From Streptomyces naganishii JCM 4654 (GTDB lineage: Bacteria > Actinomycetota > Actinomycetes > Streptomycetales > Streptomycetaceae): a stretch of DNA of 55,243 nucleotides. How positions within the stretch are numbered: position 1 is the first letter of the stretch; the number at the start of each line of letters is the position of its first letter. The stretch is taken from positions 1-55,243 of the forward strand of contig NZ_BMVF01000030.1 in assembly GCF_014650575.1 (NCBI RefSeq). Direction: 5' to 3'. Positions 1 to 8,024 of this stretch are shown in pieces. The translations under genes and the position numbers were made by a program. The notes under the pieces are model-generated. The model had not been told where the DNA came from. It ran no database searches and saw only the letters and a list, made by a program, of their open reading frames with translations.

Positions 1-195
1 ACCGGAGGAATAGTCCAGTGGTTCACAGCGTCCTCGCTGTGTTTTTTCAAAGGAACCTCGTCCCAGCCGTATCGGCCGGAGACGGGGTATCAACATATCT
101 GGCGTTGACTTTTGGCACGCTGTTGAGTTCTCAAGGAACGGACGCTTCTTTCGTACTCACCCTCTCGGGCTTTCCTCCGGGCGCTTCCCTTCGGT
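1..195 (-). other. Leader (pre-16S) of a ribosomal RNA operon read leftward
   Basis: Read on the minus strand, this stretch contains the conserved Streptomyces rrn leader elements: a boxA-like antitermination sequence CCTTGAGAACTCAACAGC (119-136), followed by the motif GTGCCAAAAGTCAACGCC and a CACAGCG/CGCTGTG stem-loop (24-41), then an AGGAGG-free stretch running to the window edge. I recognise this order from the region just upstream of 16S rRNA in Streptomyces. The 16S gene is therefore expected just left of position 1, on the minus strand. The assignment rests on remembered similarity; the mature rRNA is not in the window. Confidence 0.8.
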
Positions 196-199
196 GTTT

Positions 200-320
200 C
201 CGACTCTACCAGATCTTTTTCCGATCCGATTTCCTCGGCGCTTTCCAGGTTTCCGCTCTCGCGGTTCCCTTTCCGGCGGATCCGACTTTATCAGAGATTC
301 TGAGCCGGATTTCCCACCCC
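200..320 (-). promoter_or_regulatory. Tandem rrn promoters
   Basis: On the minus strand two near-identical -10 blocks occur about 82 bp apart: TAAAGTCGGA (hexamer at 285-290) and TAGAGTCGGA (hexamer at 203-208). Both are followed by purine-rich initially transcribed sequence. Multiple tandem promoters are the rule upstream of Streptomyces rrn operons. I do not see a convincing -35 box for either. A third, weak candidate (TTGCAT at 404-409 with TACGTT at 379-384, 19 bp spacing) overlaps the rnj terminator. Confidence 0.6.
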
Positions 321-390
321 TCCGGGGGTGTCCCGCGGAGCGCATGAAGGCTCCAGGTTCCCGTCCGGGCGGAGCCGTAAACGTACTGGA

Positions 391-424
391 GCGGGGCGCC
401 CCGATGCAAATCGAGGCGCCCCGC
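391..424 (-). terminator. rnj terminator hairpin
   Basis: A perfect 10-bp stem GCGGGGCGCC/GGCGCCCCGC (391-400 and 415-424) is continued inward by CGAT/ATCG around a GCAA tetraloop. It begins 25 bp beyond the rnj stop codon in the direction of transcription. There is no U-run, as is usual in Streptomyces. It separates rnj from the rrn promoters that lie immediately downstream on the same strand. Confidence 0.75.
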
Positions 425-448
425 CGTCAGTTCGAGCGTCCGGACCCG

Positions 449-2134
449 TCAGACCTCCACGACCACAGGGAGGATCATCGGCCGGCGCCGGTAGCTGTCC
501 GAGACCCACTTGCCCAGCGTGCGGCGGATGAGTTGCTGCAGCTGGTGGGCGTCGGCGATGCCCTCCTGGGCAGACCGCTCGAGGGTCTCGGCGATCTTCG
601 GGACCACCTCGGCGAAGGCCGAGTCGTCGATGCCCGAGCCGCGGGCCTGGATGTGCGGCCCGCCGGTGATCTTGCCGGTGGTGGAGTCGACCACCACGAA
701 GACCGAGATGATGCCCTCGTCGCCGAGGATCTTGCGGTCCTTCAGTGCGGGCTCGCCGACATCACCGACGGAGAGGCCGTCGACGTAGACGTAACCGGCC
801 TGGACCTTGCCGGAGATCTTGGCCTTGCCCTCGACGAGGTCGACGGTGACCCCGTCCTCGGCGATGACGATGTGGTCGTGCGGCACACCGGTCATGGCGC
901 CGAGCTCGGCGTTGGCGCGCAGGTGGCGCCATTCGCCGTGGACGGGCATGAGGTTCTTCGGGCGGCAGATGTTGTAGAAGTACAGCAGCTCGCCGGCCGA
1001 GGCGTGGCCCGAGACGTGCACCTTGGCGTTGCCCTTGTGGACGACGTTGGCGCCCCAGCGGGTCAGGCCGTTGATGACGCGGTAGACCGCGTTCTCGTTG
1101 CCGGGGATCAGCGACGAGGCGAGGATCACCGTGTCGCCCTCGACGATGCGGATCTGGTGGTCCCTGTTGGCCATCCGGGACAGGGCCGCCATCGGCTCGC
1201 CCTGGGAGCCCGTGCAGACGAGGACGATCTCGTGGTCGGGCAGGTCGTCGAGCGTCTTGACGTCCACCACCAGGCCCGGCGGGACCTTCAGGTAGCCCAG
1301 GTCCCGGGCGATGCCCATGTTGCGGACCATGGAGCGGCCGACGAAGGCGACCCGGCGGCCGTACTCGTGGGCGGCGTCCAGGATCTGCTGGATGCGGTGG
1401 ACGTGGCTGGCGAAGCTCGCGACGATGATCCGCTTGCGGGCGCCGGCGAAGACCTGGCGGAGCACGTTGGAGATGTCGCGCTCGTGCGGGGTGAAGCCGG
1501 GGACCTCGGCGTTGGTGGAGTCGGAGAGGAGGAGGTCGATGCCCTCCTCGCTCAGCCGTGCGAACGCGTGCAGGTCGGTCAGCCGGTTGTCCAGCGGCAG
1601 CTGGTCCATCTTGAAGTCGCCGGTGTGCACGGCCATGCCGGCCGGGGTGCGGATGGCGACGGCCAGGGCGTCCGGGATGGAGTGGTTGACGGCGACGAAC
1701 TCGCAGTCGAAGGGGCCGATGCGCTCCCGGTTCCCCTCGGCGACCTCGAGGGTGTAGGGCCGGATGCGGTGCTCCTGGAGCTTGGCCTCGATGAGCGCGA
1801 GGGTGAGCTTGGAGCCGATCAGGGGGATGTCCGGCTTCTCGCGCAGCAGGAAGGGGACACCGCCGATGTGGTCCTCGTGGCCGTGCGTGAGGACGATGCC
1901 CTCGATGTCGTCGAGGCGGTCCCGGATGGACGAGAAGTCCGGCAGGATCAGGTCGATTCCGGGCTGCTCCTCCTCGGGGAAGAGCACTCCGCAGTCGACG
2001 ATCAGCAGACGGCCGCCGTACTCGAAGACCGTCATGTTGCGGCCGATCTCGCCTAGGCCGCCGAGCGGGGTGACCCGCAGGCCGCCTTCGGCGAGGGGCG
2101 GGGGGGCACTGAGTTCAGGATGCGGATGACTCAA
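449..2134 (-). CDS. rnj: Ribonuclease J
   Basis: Metallo-beta-lactamase/beta-CASP ribonuclease with 5'-3' exo- and endonuclease activity, used in RNA decay and rRNA maturation in the cytoplasm. The protein has the zinc motif HGHEDHIGG, a GDFKMD block, the beta-CASP segment IIVASFASHVHRIQQ and the C-terminal LMPVHGEWRH. I chose a TTG start at 2132-2134 because a GAGGAG ribosome site lies 6 nt upstream and the first residues then read SHPHPEL; the open frame continues upstream to 2227 but that part lacks family similarity. The product is 561 aa, which fits the Streptomyces enzyme. It lies downstream of dapA on the same strand (189 bp gap) and ends just before an rrn promoter region. Confidence 0.95.
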   Translation of the reverse strand: MSHPHPELSAPPPLAEGGLRVTPLGGLGEIGRNMTVFEYGGRLLIVDCGVLFPEEEQPGIDLILPDFSSIRDRLDDIEGIVLTHGHEDHIGGVPFLLREKPDIPLIGSKLTLALIEAKLQEHRIRPYTLEVAEGNRERIGPFDCEFVAVNHSIPDALAVAIRTPAGMAVHTGDFKMDQLPLDNRLTDLHAFARLSEEGIDLLLSDSTNAEVPGFTPHERDISNVLRQVFAGARKRIIVASFASHVHRIQQILDAAHEYGRRVAFVGRSMVRNMGIARDLGYLKVPPGLVVDVKTLDDLPDHEIVLVCTGSQGEPMAALSRMANRDHQIRIVEGDTVILASSLIPGNENAVYRVINGLTRWGANVVHKGNAKVHVSGHASAGELLYFYNICRPKNLMPVHGEWRHLRANAELGAMTGVPHDHIVIAEDGVTVDLVEGKAKISGKVQAGYVYVDGLSVGDVGEPALKDRKILGDEGIISVFVVVDSTTGKITGGPHIQARGSGIDDSAFAEVVPKIAETLERSAQEGIADAHQLQQLIRRTLGKWVSDSYRRRPMILPVVVEV

Positions 2135-2323
2135 AAGACTCTCCTCACCACGCACGCCACGTACCGGTGGGCACGTGGCGCGCGTGACGTTCGTGCAGAA
2201 GCAGTTGTCGTTGTGGGGCGCAGGCACCGGTGGCCTGCTTATTCAGTTGTGTCGCCCGGTTTCCGCGGTCCCGTCGTGGGGCCGGGGAGGGGGCGGTGCG
2301 AGAGATCTCGCGAAGTCTTGTTC

Positions 2324-3223
2324 TCAGAGTTGTACCCCGCCGGCGGCAAGATCGATCTTGAGCTGCGCGGTCTCCTCGGGCGTGAGCTCGATCATGGGGG
2401 GCCGGAGCGGTCCGCCGGGCAGGCCGAGCGCGGTCAGGGCGGCCTTGGTGGTCATGACGCCCTGGGTGCGGAACATGCCGGTGTAGACCGGGAGCAGCTT
2501 CTGGTGGATCTCGGTGGCCTTCTGCACGTCGCCGGAGGCGTAGGCCTCGACGAGGGCGCGCAGGTCCGGGGTGACGAGGTGGCCGACGACCGAGACGAAG
2601 CCGACCGCGCCCACGGACAGCAGGGGCAGGTTGAGCATGTCGTCGCCGGAGTACCAGGCGAGGCCCGAGCGGGCGATGGCCCAGCTCGCACGGCCGAGGT
2701 CGCCCTTGGCGTCCTTGTTGGCGACGATCCGCGGGTGCTCGGCGAGACGGACGAGCGTCTCGGTGTTGATGGGCACGCCGCTGCGGCCGGGGATGTCGTA
2801 GAGCATGACCGGCAGGCCGGTGGCGTCGGCGATGGCCGTGAAGTGCCGGTACAGGCCCTCCTGCGGGGGCTTGTTGTAGTACGGCGTGACGGTCAGCAGG
2901 CCGTGCGCGCCGGCCTGCTCGGCGGCGCGGGCGAGCTCGATGCTGTGGTGGGTGTCGTTGGTGCCGACTCCGGCGACGATGTGGGCGCGGTCGCCGACCG
3001 CTTCCAGGACCGCCCGGACGAGCTCCGTTTTCTCCGCGTCGCTGGTGGTGGGGGACTCGCCGGTGGTGCCGTTGATCACCAGGCCGTCGTTGCCTGCGTC
3101 CACCAGGTGGGCGGCGAGCCGCTGCGCGCCGTCGAGGTCGAGTGCGCCGTCCGCCGTGAAGGGCGTGACCATGGCGGTGAGGACCCGCCCGAAGGGGGTC
3201 TGCGGAGTCGAGGTCGGAGCCAT
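2324..3223 (-). CDS. dapA: 4-hydroxy-tetrahydrodipicolinate synthase
   Basis: Condenses pyruvate with aspartate semialdehyde in the first committed step of the diaminopimelate/lysine pathway. The protein is a single TIM barrel of 299 aa with NGTTGE (Thr 53-54), the catalytic tyrosine in LYDIPGRSG (Tyr142) and the Schiff-base lysine in NKDAKGD (Lys170). I prefer the ATG at 3221-3223 (MAPTSTP); an in-frame GTG nine bases upstream would place a TTA codon second and is less likely. The neighbours are thyX upstream and rnj downstream. dapB of the same pathway lies about 3.3 kb away on the same strand. Confidence 0.95.
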   Translation of the reverse strand: MAPTSTPQTPFGRVLTAMVTPFTADGALDLDGAQRLAAHLVDAGNDGLVINGTTGESPTTSDAEKTELVRAVLEAVGDRAHIVAGVGTNDTHHSIELARAAEQAGAHGLLTVTPYYNKPPQEGLYRHFTAIADATGLPVMLYDIPGRSGVPINTETLVRLAEHPRIVANKDAKGDLGRASWAIARSGLAWYSGDDMLNLPLLSVGAVGFVSVVGHLVTPDLRALVEAYASGDVQKATEIHQKLLPVYTGMFRTQGVMTTKAALTALGLPGGPLRPPMIELTPEETAQLKIDLAAGGVQL

Positions 3224-3295
3224 GGGTAACACGCTACTCGTTGCTCAGGGCGGGGTCTGCCTTAGGGCGGGCGACAGGTCGTGCCAAAGGTGGAG

Positions 3296-3333
3296 CCCGG
3301 CACTGCCTGCTCGGGGGTTCAAGCAGTGCCGGG
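3296..3333 (-). terminator. Hairpin between thyX and dapA
   Basis: An 11-bp perfect stem CCCGGCACTGC/GCAGTGCCGGG (3296-3306 and 3323-3333) encloses a 16-nt loop. It lies 116 bp beyond the thyX stop and upstream of dapA, so it probably terminates or attenuates thyX transcription and implies that dapA has its own promoter. Confidence 0.6.
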
Positions 3334-3448
3334 TCCGTTTGATCAGGCTAGATGAACTTCTCGAAATGCCGCAATACGGACACCTCGCGAGGCTGATGGG
3401 TACATCTGTACCTGGCCGGACGCGGACCGCGGAGGGCGGGGTGCGCCG

Positions 3449-4198
3449 CTACGGGGCTACCCGGCCGTTGGCGTTGAAGGCGGCGTACGTGAGGGGCATG
3501 AGCCTGGCCCACTCCGCCTCCATGCGCTCGCCGACCATCTCGATCTCCCGCTGCGGGAAGGACGGCACCTTCGCCAGCTCGTGCTGGGTGCGCAGGCCGA
3601 GGAAGTGCATCAGCGAGCGGGCGTTGCAGGTGGCGTACATCGAGGAGAACAGGCCCACCGGCAGGACCGCTCGGGCGACCTCGCGGGCGACGCCGGCGGC
3701 CAGCATCTCCTGGTACGCCTGGTAGGACTCGCGGTAGGTGTCCTCCATGACGCGGCCGACCAGCTCCTGCTGGGCCTGGGTGCCCTCCACGAACCGGTAC
3801 TTGCCGGGGCGGCCCTCCTGGACGAGCTTGCGGGACGCGTCGGGGACGTAGAAGACCGGCTGGAGCTCGCGGTAGCGGCCGGACTCCTCGTTGTACGACC
3901 AGCCGACCCGGTGCCGCATGAACTCGCGGAAGACGAAGATCGGGGCGCTGACGAAGAAGGTCATCGAGTTGTGCTCGAAGGGGCTGCCGTGCCGGTCCCG
4001 CATCAGGTAGTTGATCAGGCCCTTGGAGCGCTCCGGATCCTTGTCGAGCTCCTCCAGGGACTGCTCGCCGACGGTCGAGACGCGGGCCGCGAAGAGCACG
4101 TCGGCGTCCGACGCGGTGTGCTTGACCAGCTCGACGGTGACGTCGCTGCGGAAGCTGGGCTTCAGGTCGTCGGCGGGGGTGTCGGTGCTCTCGGTCAC
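3449..4198 (-). CDS. thyX: Flavin-dependent thymidylate synthase
   Basis: Makes dTMP from dUMP using methylene-tetrahydrofolate, FAD and NADPH. The signature RHRx(7-8)S is present as RHRVGW...ES near residues 95-106, and the flanking SPFEHNSMTFF and NARSLMHFLGLR blocks are also characteristic. The product is about 249 aa. The start is uncertain: the GTG at 4196-4198 has an AAGGA about 12 nt upstream, while an ATG at 4217-4219 lacks a ribosome site. It is divergent from the small membrane protein gene at 4420. Confidence 0.93.
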   Translation of the reverse strand: MTESTDTPADDLKPSFRSDVTVELVKHTASDADVLFAARVSTVGEQSLEELDKDPERSKGLINYLMRDRHGSPFEHNSMTFFVSAPIFVFREFMRHRVGWSYNEESGRYRELQPVFYVPDASRKLVQEGRPGKYRFVEGTQAQQELVGRVMEDTYRESYQAYQEMLAAGVAREVARAVLPVGLFSSMYATCNARSLMHFLGLRTQHELAKVPSFPQREIEMVGERMEAEWARLMPLTYAAFNANGRVAP

Positions 4199-4419
4199 GG
4201 CTTGGAGGGTTCCTTCCATCACGGCTGTCGGGCGGCGCCCACTCTACGGGCCGCCTGTGACATCGGGGCGTTCGGTGCCCGGGGCGACATCTTCGGTGAA
4301 GGTCTGTGATTTCGGCGAAAGCGGGCACCTTTCGGGACACTCGCTCGTCTGTGTTGGTGACAGCGGCTCGTTCGAGCCCCCTCAAGACCTTGAGCATCCG
4401 GAAAGGAGCCGTGCCTCCG

Positions 4420-4653
4420 ATGTCCCGTCGGCGCGAGACCGTCCCGTTCTCCTTCGTCGCCGAAGCCGACCGGTTCCGCAGCAATGTCACTCCCCCGCCC
4501 CGCCGGCGCGCCTCCGCGAGCCAGCTGGCCGGGCGTCTGCTGCTGGGGCTGACCATCGTGGCGGCGCTGGTGGGTTCCGTGATCCTGGGGATGCCCGCCC
4601 TGTCGATCAGCCACACCCCGCAGCAGACACAGCAGGCCTCGCACGGGCACTGA
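4420..4653 (+). CDS. Small single-pass membrane protein, unknown function
   Basis: A 77-aa protein with a basic, hydrophilic N-terminus (SRRRETVPFSFVAEADRF) and one hydrophobic segment near residues 35-56, followed by a short polar tail rich in Gln, Ser and His. AAAGGAG at 4402-4408 lies 11 nt before the ATG chosen here. The frame is open upstream to 4306, but that extension lacks a ribosome site. It is divergent from thyX and 101 bp upstream of the PH-like membrane protein gene. I recognise no domain; it resembles conserved small Streptomyces membrane proteins only in a general way. Confidence 0.7.
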   Translation: MSRRRETVPFSFVAEADRFRSNVTPPPRRRASASQLAGRLLLGLTIVAALVGSVILGMPALSISHTPQQTQQASHGH

Positions 4654-4754
4654 CCGGCCGGTGCCTCCCTTGGACCCCCACGGGTGGTGAGCGGGGACAC
4701 AGCCGGATAGCCTCACCGGGCACAGCCCACGCATGGATTGAGTGAGGACCAGCC

Positions 4755-5306
4755 GTGCCCCTGCCCTTCCTGACGGCCGACCGTGCCTTCGACACCGCGG
4801 ACGATGTCGCGCTGCCCTACGACGACCGTGAGCGCTGGCGGCGCCCGTACCGGCCGGGCCCGTGGCGGGTGGGGATCGCCGCGCTTCTGCTGCTGCTCGC
4901 CTCGTTCCTGCTGTTCGCGGCGGTCGTGATCGCGCTGACGGACGCGGTGTCCTCCGCCGGGTTCTGCCTCGGCATCGCGCTGGTCGTGATCGCGGCCGCG
5001 TTGCGGATGCTGCGCATGGGCGTGTGGGTCGGCGCCCGGGGGCTGCGCCAGGTGGGCTTCCTGGTCAGCCGTACGACGCCGTGGGACCAGGTGGTGAACG
5101 TACGGACGGTGCAGCAGCCGGTGCGCTGGCTCGGGCTGCCGCGCACGGTGCAGGGGCAGGCCCTGCTGATGACCCGCCAAGGCAGCGCGCCCGAGGACGT
5201 GCCCCCGCTCCTGACCACGCACAACGCCGACTTCATGGGCCGCCCGAGCGCCTTCGACCGCGCCGCGGACAAGGTGGAGGCCTGGGCGGAGGAGCACCGC
5301 CGCTGA
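4755..5306 (+). CDS. PH-like (bacterial PH domain) membrane protein
   Basis: A 183-aa protein with two adjacent transmembrane segments (about residues 38-60 and 66-84) followed by a small domain of the bacterial PH-like type: GARGLRQVGFLVSRTTPWDQVVNV, then a conserved tryptophan/leucine core. The order, two helices then a PH-like fold, fits the actinobacterial PH-domain membrane family. The GTG start at 4755 follows AGGA at 4743-4746. It ends in a palindromic terminator shared with the convergent gene. The function is unknown. Confidence 0.75.
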   Translation: MPLPFLTADRAFDTADDVALPYDDRERWRRPYRPGPWRVGIAALLLLLASFLLFAAVVIALTDAVSSAGFCLGIALVVIAAALRMLRMGVWVGARGLRQVGFLVSRTTPWDQVVNVRTVQQPVRWLGLPRTVQGQALLMTRQGSAPEDVPPLLTTHNADFMGRPSAFDRAADKVEAWAEEHRR

Positions 5307-5329
5307 GCCGGCCGCGCGCGGCCGGCTCA
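5304..5329. terminator. Bidirectional terminator between convergent genes
   Basis: A perfect 26-bp palindrome (arms 5304-5316 and 5317-5329, TGAGCCGGCCGCG and its complement). The first arm overlaps the stop codon of the PH-like gene. The convergent minus-strand gene stops 20 bp away. It can form a stem for transcripts from either side. Confidence 0.65.
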
Positions 5330-5349
5330 CGCGGGGACGTGCCGGTGGG

Positions 5350-5805
5350 TCAGGCCGACTCCGGTTGCCTGCCCGCGTGCAGGGCTATCGCTCGTTGCAT
5401 GGCCTTGCGGGCGCGGGGGGTGTCCCGGGCGTCGTGGTAGGCGACGGCCAGGCGGAACCAGGTGCGCCAGTCGTCCGGGGACGCCTCCGTCTCGGCCTTG
5501 CGGCGGGCGAAGACCTCGTCGGCCGAGTCGCGGTCGATGCGCCCGCTGGGCGTGCGCTTCAGCTCGTCGACGGGCAGCCCGCCCTCGGCGTCGAGTTCGG
5601 CGGCGAGCCGGTTGGCGTCGCGGACGAACCGGGTGTTCTTCCACAGGAACCACAGCCCGATCACCGGCAGGATCAGTACCGCGATCCCGAAGGCGACGGT
5701 CACGGGCGTGCCCGACTGGATGAGCATGACGCCGCGGCTGCCGACCAGGACGAAGTAGAAGACCAGGACGGCGGCCGTGACGAGGTAGGTGATCTTCGCG
5801 CGCAT
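5350..5805 (-). CDS. Membrane protein with a TPR-like C-terminus
   Basis: A 151-aa protein with two N-terminal transmembrane helices (about residues 5-24 and 32-52) and a soluble C-terminal part. The segment DDWRTWFRLAVAYHDARDTP followed by ARKAMQRAIAL has the spacing and helix pattern of one tetratricopeptide repeat. The ATG at 5803-5805 lies 11 bp after the dapB stop codon without a clear ribosome site, which suggests translational coupling. It is the last gene of the rpsO-pnp-peptidase-dapB run. The function is unknown. Confidence 0.72.
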   Translation of the reverse strand: MRAKITYLVTAAVLVFYFVLVGSRGVMLIQSGTPVTVAFGIAVLILPVIGLWFLWKNTRFVRDANRLAAELDAEGGLPVDELKRTPSGRIDRDSADEVFARRKAETEASPDDWRTWFRLAVAYHDARDTPRARKAMQRAIALHAGRQPESA

Positions 5806-5816
5806 GGGGGTGTGGC

Positions 5817-6569
5817 TCAGTTCAGGTCGAGGAAGTGCTCCAGGCCGAAGGTCAGGCCCGGAGTGGTCACCACGCGGCGTGCGCCGAGCAGGATGCCCGG
5901 CATGAAGCTGCTGTGGTGCAGGGAGTCGTGGCGGATGGTCAGGGTCTCGCCCTCGCCGCCCAGCAGGACCTCCTGGTGGGCGAGGAGGCCGCGCAGGCGG
6001 ACGGCGTGGACGGGCACGCCGTCGACGTTCGCGCCGCGCGCGCCGTCCAGCGCGGTGACGGTGGCGTCGGGTGCGGGGGCCGAGCCCGCCCTGGCGCGGG
6101 CCTCGGCGATGAGCTGGGCGGTGCGCGTGGCGGTGCCGGAGGGGGCGTCGGCCTTGTTGGGGTGGTGCAGCTCGACGACCTCGACCGACTCGAAGTACGG
6201 CGCGGCGATCTGCGCGAACTTCATGGTCAGCACGGCCCCGATGGAGAAGTTCGGGGCGATGAGCACGCCGGTCTCCGGCGACTGGGCGAGCCAGCCCTTG
6301 AGCTGGGCGAGGCGCTCGTCGGTCCAGCCGGTGGTGCCGACGACGGCGTGGATGCCGTGCCGTACGCAGAAGTCGAGGTTGCCCATGACCGAGGCGGGTG
6401 TGGTCAGTTCGACGGCCACCTGGGCGCCGTTCTCGGCGAGGGTCTCCAGCTTGTCGCCCCGGCCGAGGGCGGCGACCAGTTCCATGTCCTCGGCGGCCTC
6501 GACCGCCCGTACCGCCTCGGACCCGATCCGGCCCTTGGCACCGAGGACCGCCACGCGCAGCTTGCTCAT
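5817..6569 (-). CDS. dapB: 4-hydroxy-tetrahydrodipicolinate reductase
   Basis: The NAD(P)H-dependent second step of the diaminopimelate pathway after DapA. The N-terminal nucleotide-binding motif VAVLGAKGRIG (about residues 6-16), VVGTTGWT, APNFSIGA and the substrate/catalytic block ELHHPNKADAPSGTA are all present. Its 250 aa is normal for the family. AAGGA lies 8 nt before the ATG. It is separated from the upstream peptidase gene by a 12-bp-stem hairpin, so it may be transcribed partly by read-through and partly from its own promoter. Confidence 0.96.
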   Translation of the reverse strand: MSKLRVAVLGAKGRIGSEAVRAVEAAEDMELVAALGRGDKLETLAENGAQVAVELTTPASVMGNLDFCVRHGIHAVVGTTGWTDERLAQLKGWLAQSPETGVLIAPNFSIGAVLTMKFAQIAAPYFESVEVVELHHPNKADAPSGTATRTAQLIAEARARAGSAPAPDATVTALDGARGANVDGVPVHAVRLRGLLAHQEVLLGGEGETLTIRHDSLHHSSFMPGILLGARRVVTTPGLTFGLEHFLDLN

Positions 6570-6591
6570 CTCTTGCTTCCTTACGACCGGA

Positions 6592-6625
6592 GGGCCGACC
6601 GTCGACCGGGGGTGACGGTCGGCCC
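6592..6625 (-). terminator. Hairpin between the M16 peptidase gene and dapB
   Basis: A 12-bp perfect stem GGGCCGACCGTC/GACGGTCGGCCC (6592-6603 and 6614-6625) with a 10-nt loop starts 20 bp beyond the peptidase stop. It could terminate the rpsO-pnp-peptidase transcript or protect its 3' end. Confidence 0.6.
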
Positions 6626-6644
6626 GGGTGGGTGACCGAAGGGC

Positions 6645-8024
6645 TCAGGCGACCGTCTCGTGCAGCAGGGCCGCCTGCTTGTCCTTGAGCGGGCCGATGA
6701 CCGACAGCGACGGGCGCTGTCCCAGGATGTCGCGGGCGACCTCGCGGACCTCGTCCGGGGTCACCGCGGCCATTTTGCCCAGCATGTCGTCGACGGAGAT
6801 CTGCTCGCCCCAGCACAGCTCACTCTTGCCGATGCGGTTCATCAGCGCACCCGTGTCCTCCAGCCCGAGGACCGTGGAGCCCTGGAGCTGGCCGATGGCG
6901 CGGCCGATCTCGTCGTCGGACAGACCGTGCTCGGCGACGTGGTCGAGCTCGTCGCGGCAGAGCCTCAGCACGTCGTGCACCTGGCTCGGGCGGCAGCCGG
7001 CGTACACGCCGAACAGGCCGCAGTCGGCGAAGCCGGAGGTGTACGAGTAGACGCTGTAGGCGAGGCCGCGTTTCTCCCTGACCTCCTGGAACAGGCGGGA
7101 GGACATGCCGCCGCCGAGGGCGGTGTTGAGCACGCCGAGGGCCCAGCGGCGGTCGTCGGTGCGGGCGAGGCCCGGCATGCCGAGGACGACGTGGGCCTGT
7201 TCCGTGCGGCGGTTCAGCAGGTCGACGCGGCCGGCGGTGCGCAGCCTGCGGCGGCCGTCGCGGGGCGCGATCGGCTCGGCCTCGGCGCTCTTGAAGGCAC
7301 CGGCCTTCTCGAAGGCGGCGCGGACCTGGCGTACGACCTTGTGGTGGTCGATGTTGCCGGCGCAGGCGACCACGAGGTGGGTGGGGTCGTAGTGCTTCTT
7401 GTAGAAGCGGCGGATGCGGTCCGCGGTGAGGGCGTTGACCGTGTCGACGGTGCCGAGGACCGGGCGGCCGAGGGGGGTGTCGCCGAACATGGTGTGCGCG
7501 AACAGGTCGTGCACGCAGTCGCCCGGGTCGTCCTCGGTCATCGCGATCTCCTCGAGGATCGCGCCGCGCTCGACGTCGACGTCCTCCTCGCGGATCAGCG
7601 AGCCGGTGAGCATGTCGCAGACCACATCGATGGCGAGCGGCAGGTCGGTGTCGAGCACGCGCGCGTAGTAGCACGTGTACTCCTTGGCGGTGAACGCGTT
7701 CATCTCGCCGCCGACCGCGTCCAGCGCGGAGGAGATGTCGAGGGCGGACCTGCGGGAGGTGCCCTTGAAGAGCAGGTGCTCCAGGTAGTGCGTCGCGCCG
7801 CCGAGCGCCGGGGTCTCGTCCCGGGAGCCGACGTGCGCCCAGATGCCGAAGGTGGCCGAGCGCACGGAGGGCAGGGTCTCGGTGACGATGCGCAGGCCGC
7901 CGGGGAGGGTGGTCCTGCGGACGGTGCCGATGCCGTTCTGCCCCTTGATCAGGGTTTGGGTACGGGCGACGGCCCGCTCCTCCGAGGAGGTGCGGGCCGT
8001 CGCCCTGAAGCCACGGGACGTCAC
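6645..8024 (-). CDS. M16 family zinc peptidase
   Basis: A 459-aa pitrilysin/processing-peptidase-type protein. The inverted zinc motif HYLEH lies at residues 79-83, with the third ligand Glu159 in ERGAILEEIAM. The C-terminal half has the second, inactive M16 fold with the R/Y pair (SSRLFQEVREKRGLAYSVYS). The GTG start overlaps the pnp stop codon by four bases (GTGA), so translation is coupled to pnp. Homologues sit directly downstream of pnp in many bacteria. The substrate is not evident from the sequence. Confidence 0.9.
   Translation of the reverse strand: MTSRGFRATARTSSEERAVARTQTLIKGQNGIGTVRRTTLPGGLRIVTETLPSVRSATFGIWAHVGSRDETPALGGATHYLEHLLFKGTSRRSALDISSALDAVGGEMNAFTAKEYTCYYARVLDTDLPLAIDVVCDMLTGSLIREEDVDVERGAILEEIAMTEDDPGDCVHDLFAHTMFGDTPLGRPVLGTVDTVNALTADRIRRFYKKHYDPTHLVVACAGNIDHHKVVRQVRAAFEKAGAFKSAEAEPIAPRDGRRRLRTAGRVDLLNRRTEQAHVVLGMPGLARTDDRRWALGVLNTALGGGMSSRLFQEVREKRGLAYSVYSYTSGFADCGLFGVYAGCRPSQVHDVLRLCRDELDHVAEHGLSDDEIGRAIGQLQGSTVLGLEDTGALMNRIGKSELCWGEQISVDDMLGKMAAVTPDEVREVARDILGQRPSLSVIGPLKDKQAALLHETVA

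Noticed and set aside
24..47. Stem-loop followed by TTTTTT on the plus strand, resembling an intrinsic terminator
   Set aside because: It matches the conserved CACAGCG/CGCTGTG element of Streptomyces rrn leaders read on the minus strand, and there is no plus-strand gene to its left inside the window.
194..2056. 620-aa plus-strand open frame over rnj
   Set aside because: It is antisense to rnj, has no domain similarity, and reflects the high third-position GC of the real gene.
4365..4378. Palindrome GGCTCG-TT-CGAGCC upstream of the small membrane protein gene
   Set aside because: A 6-bp arm is common by chance at this base composition, and nothing else marks it as an operator.
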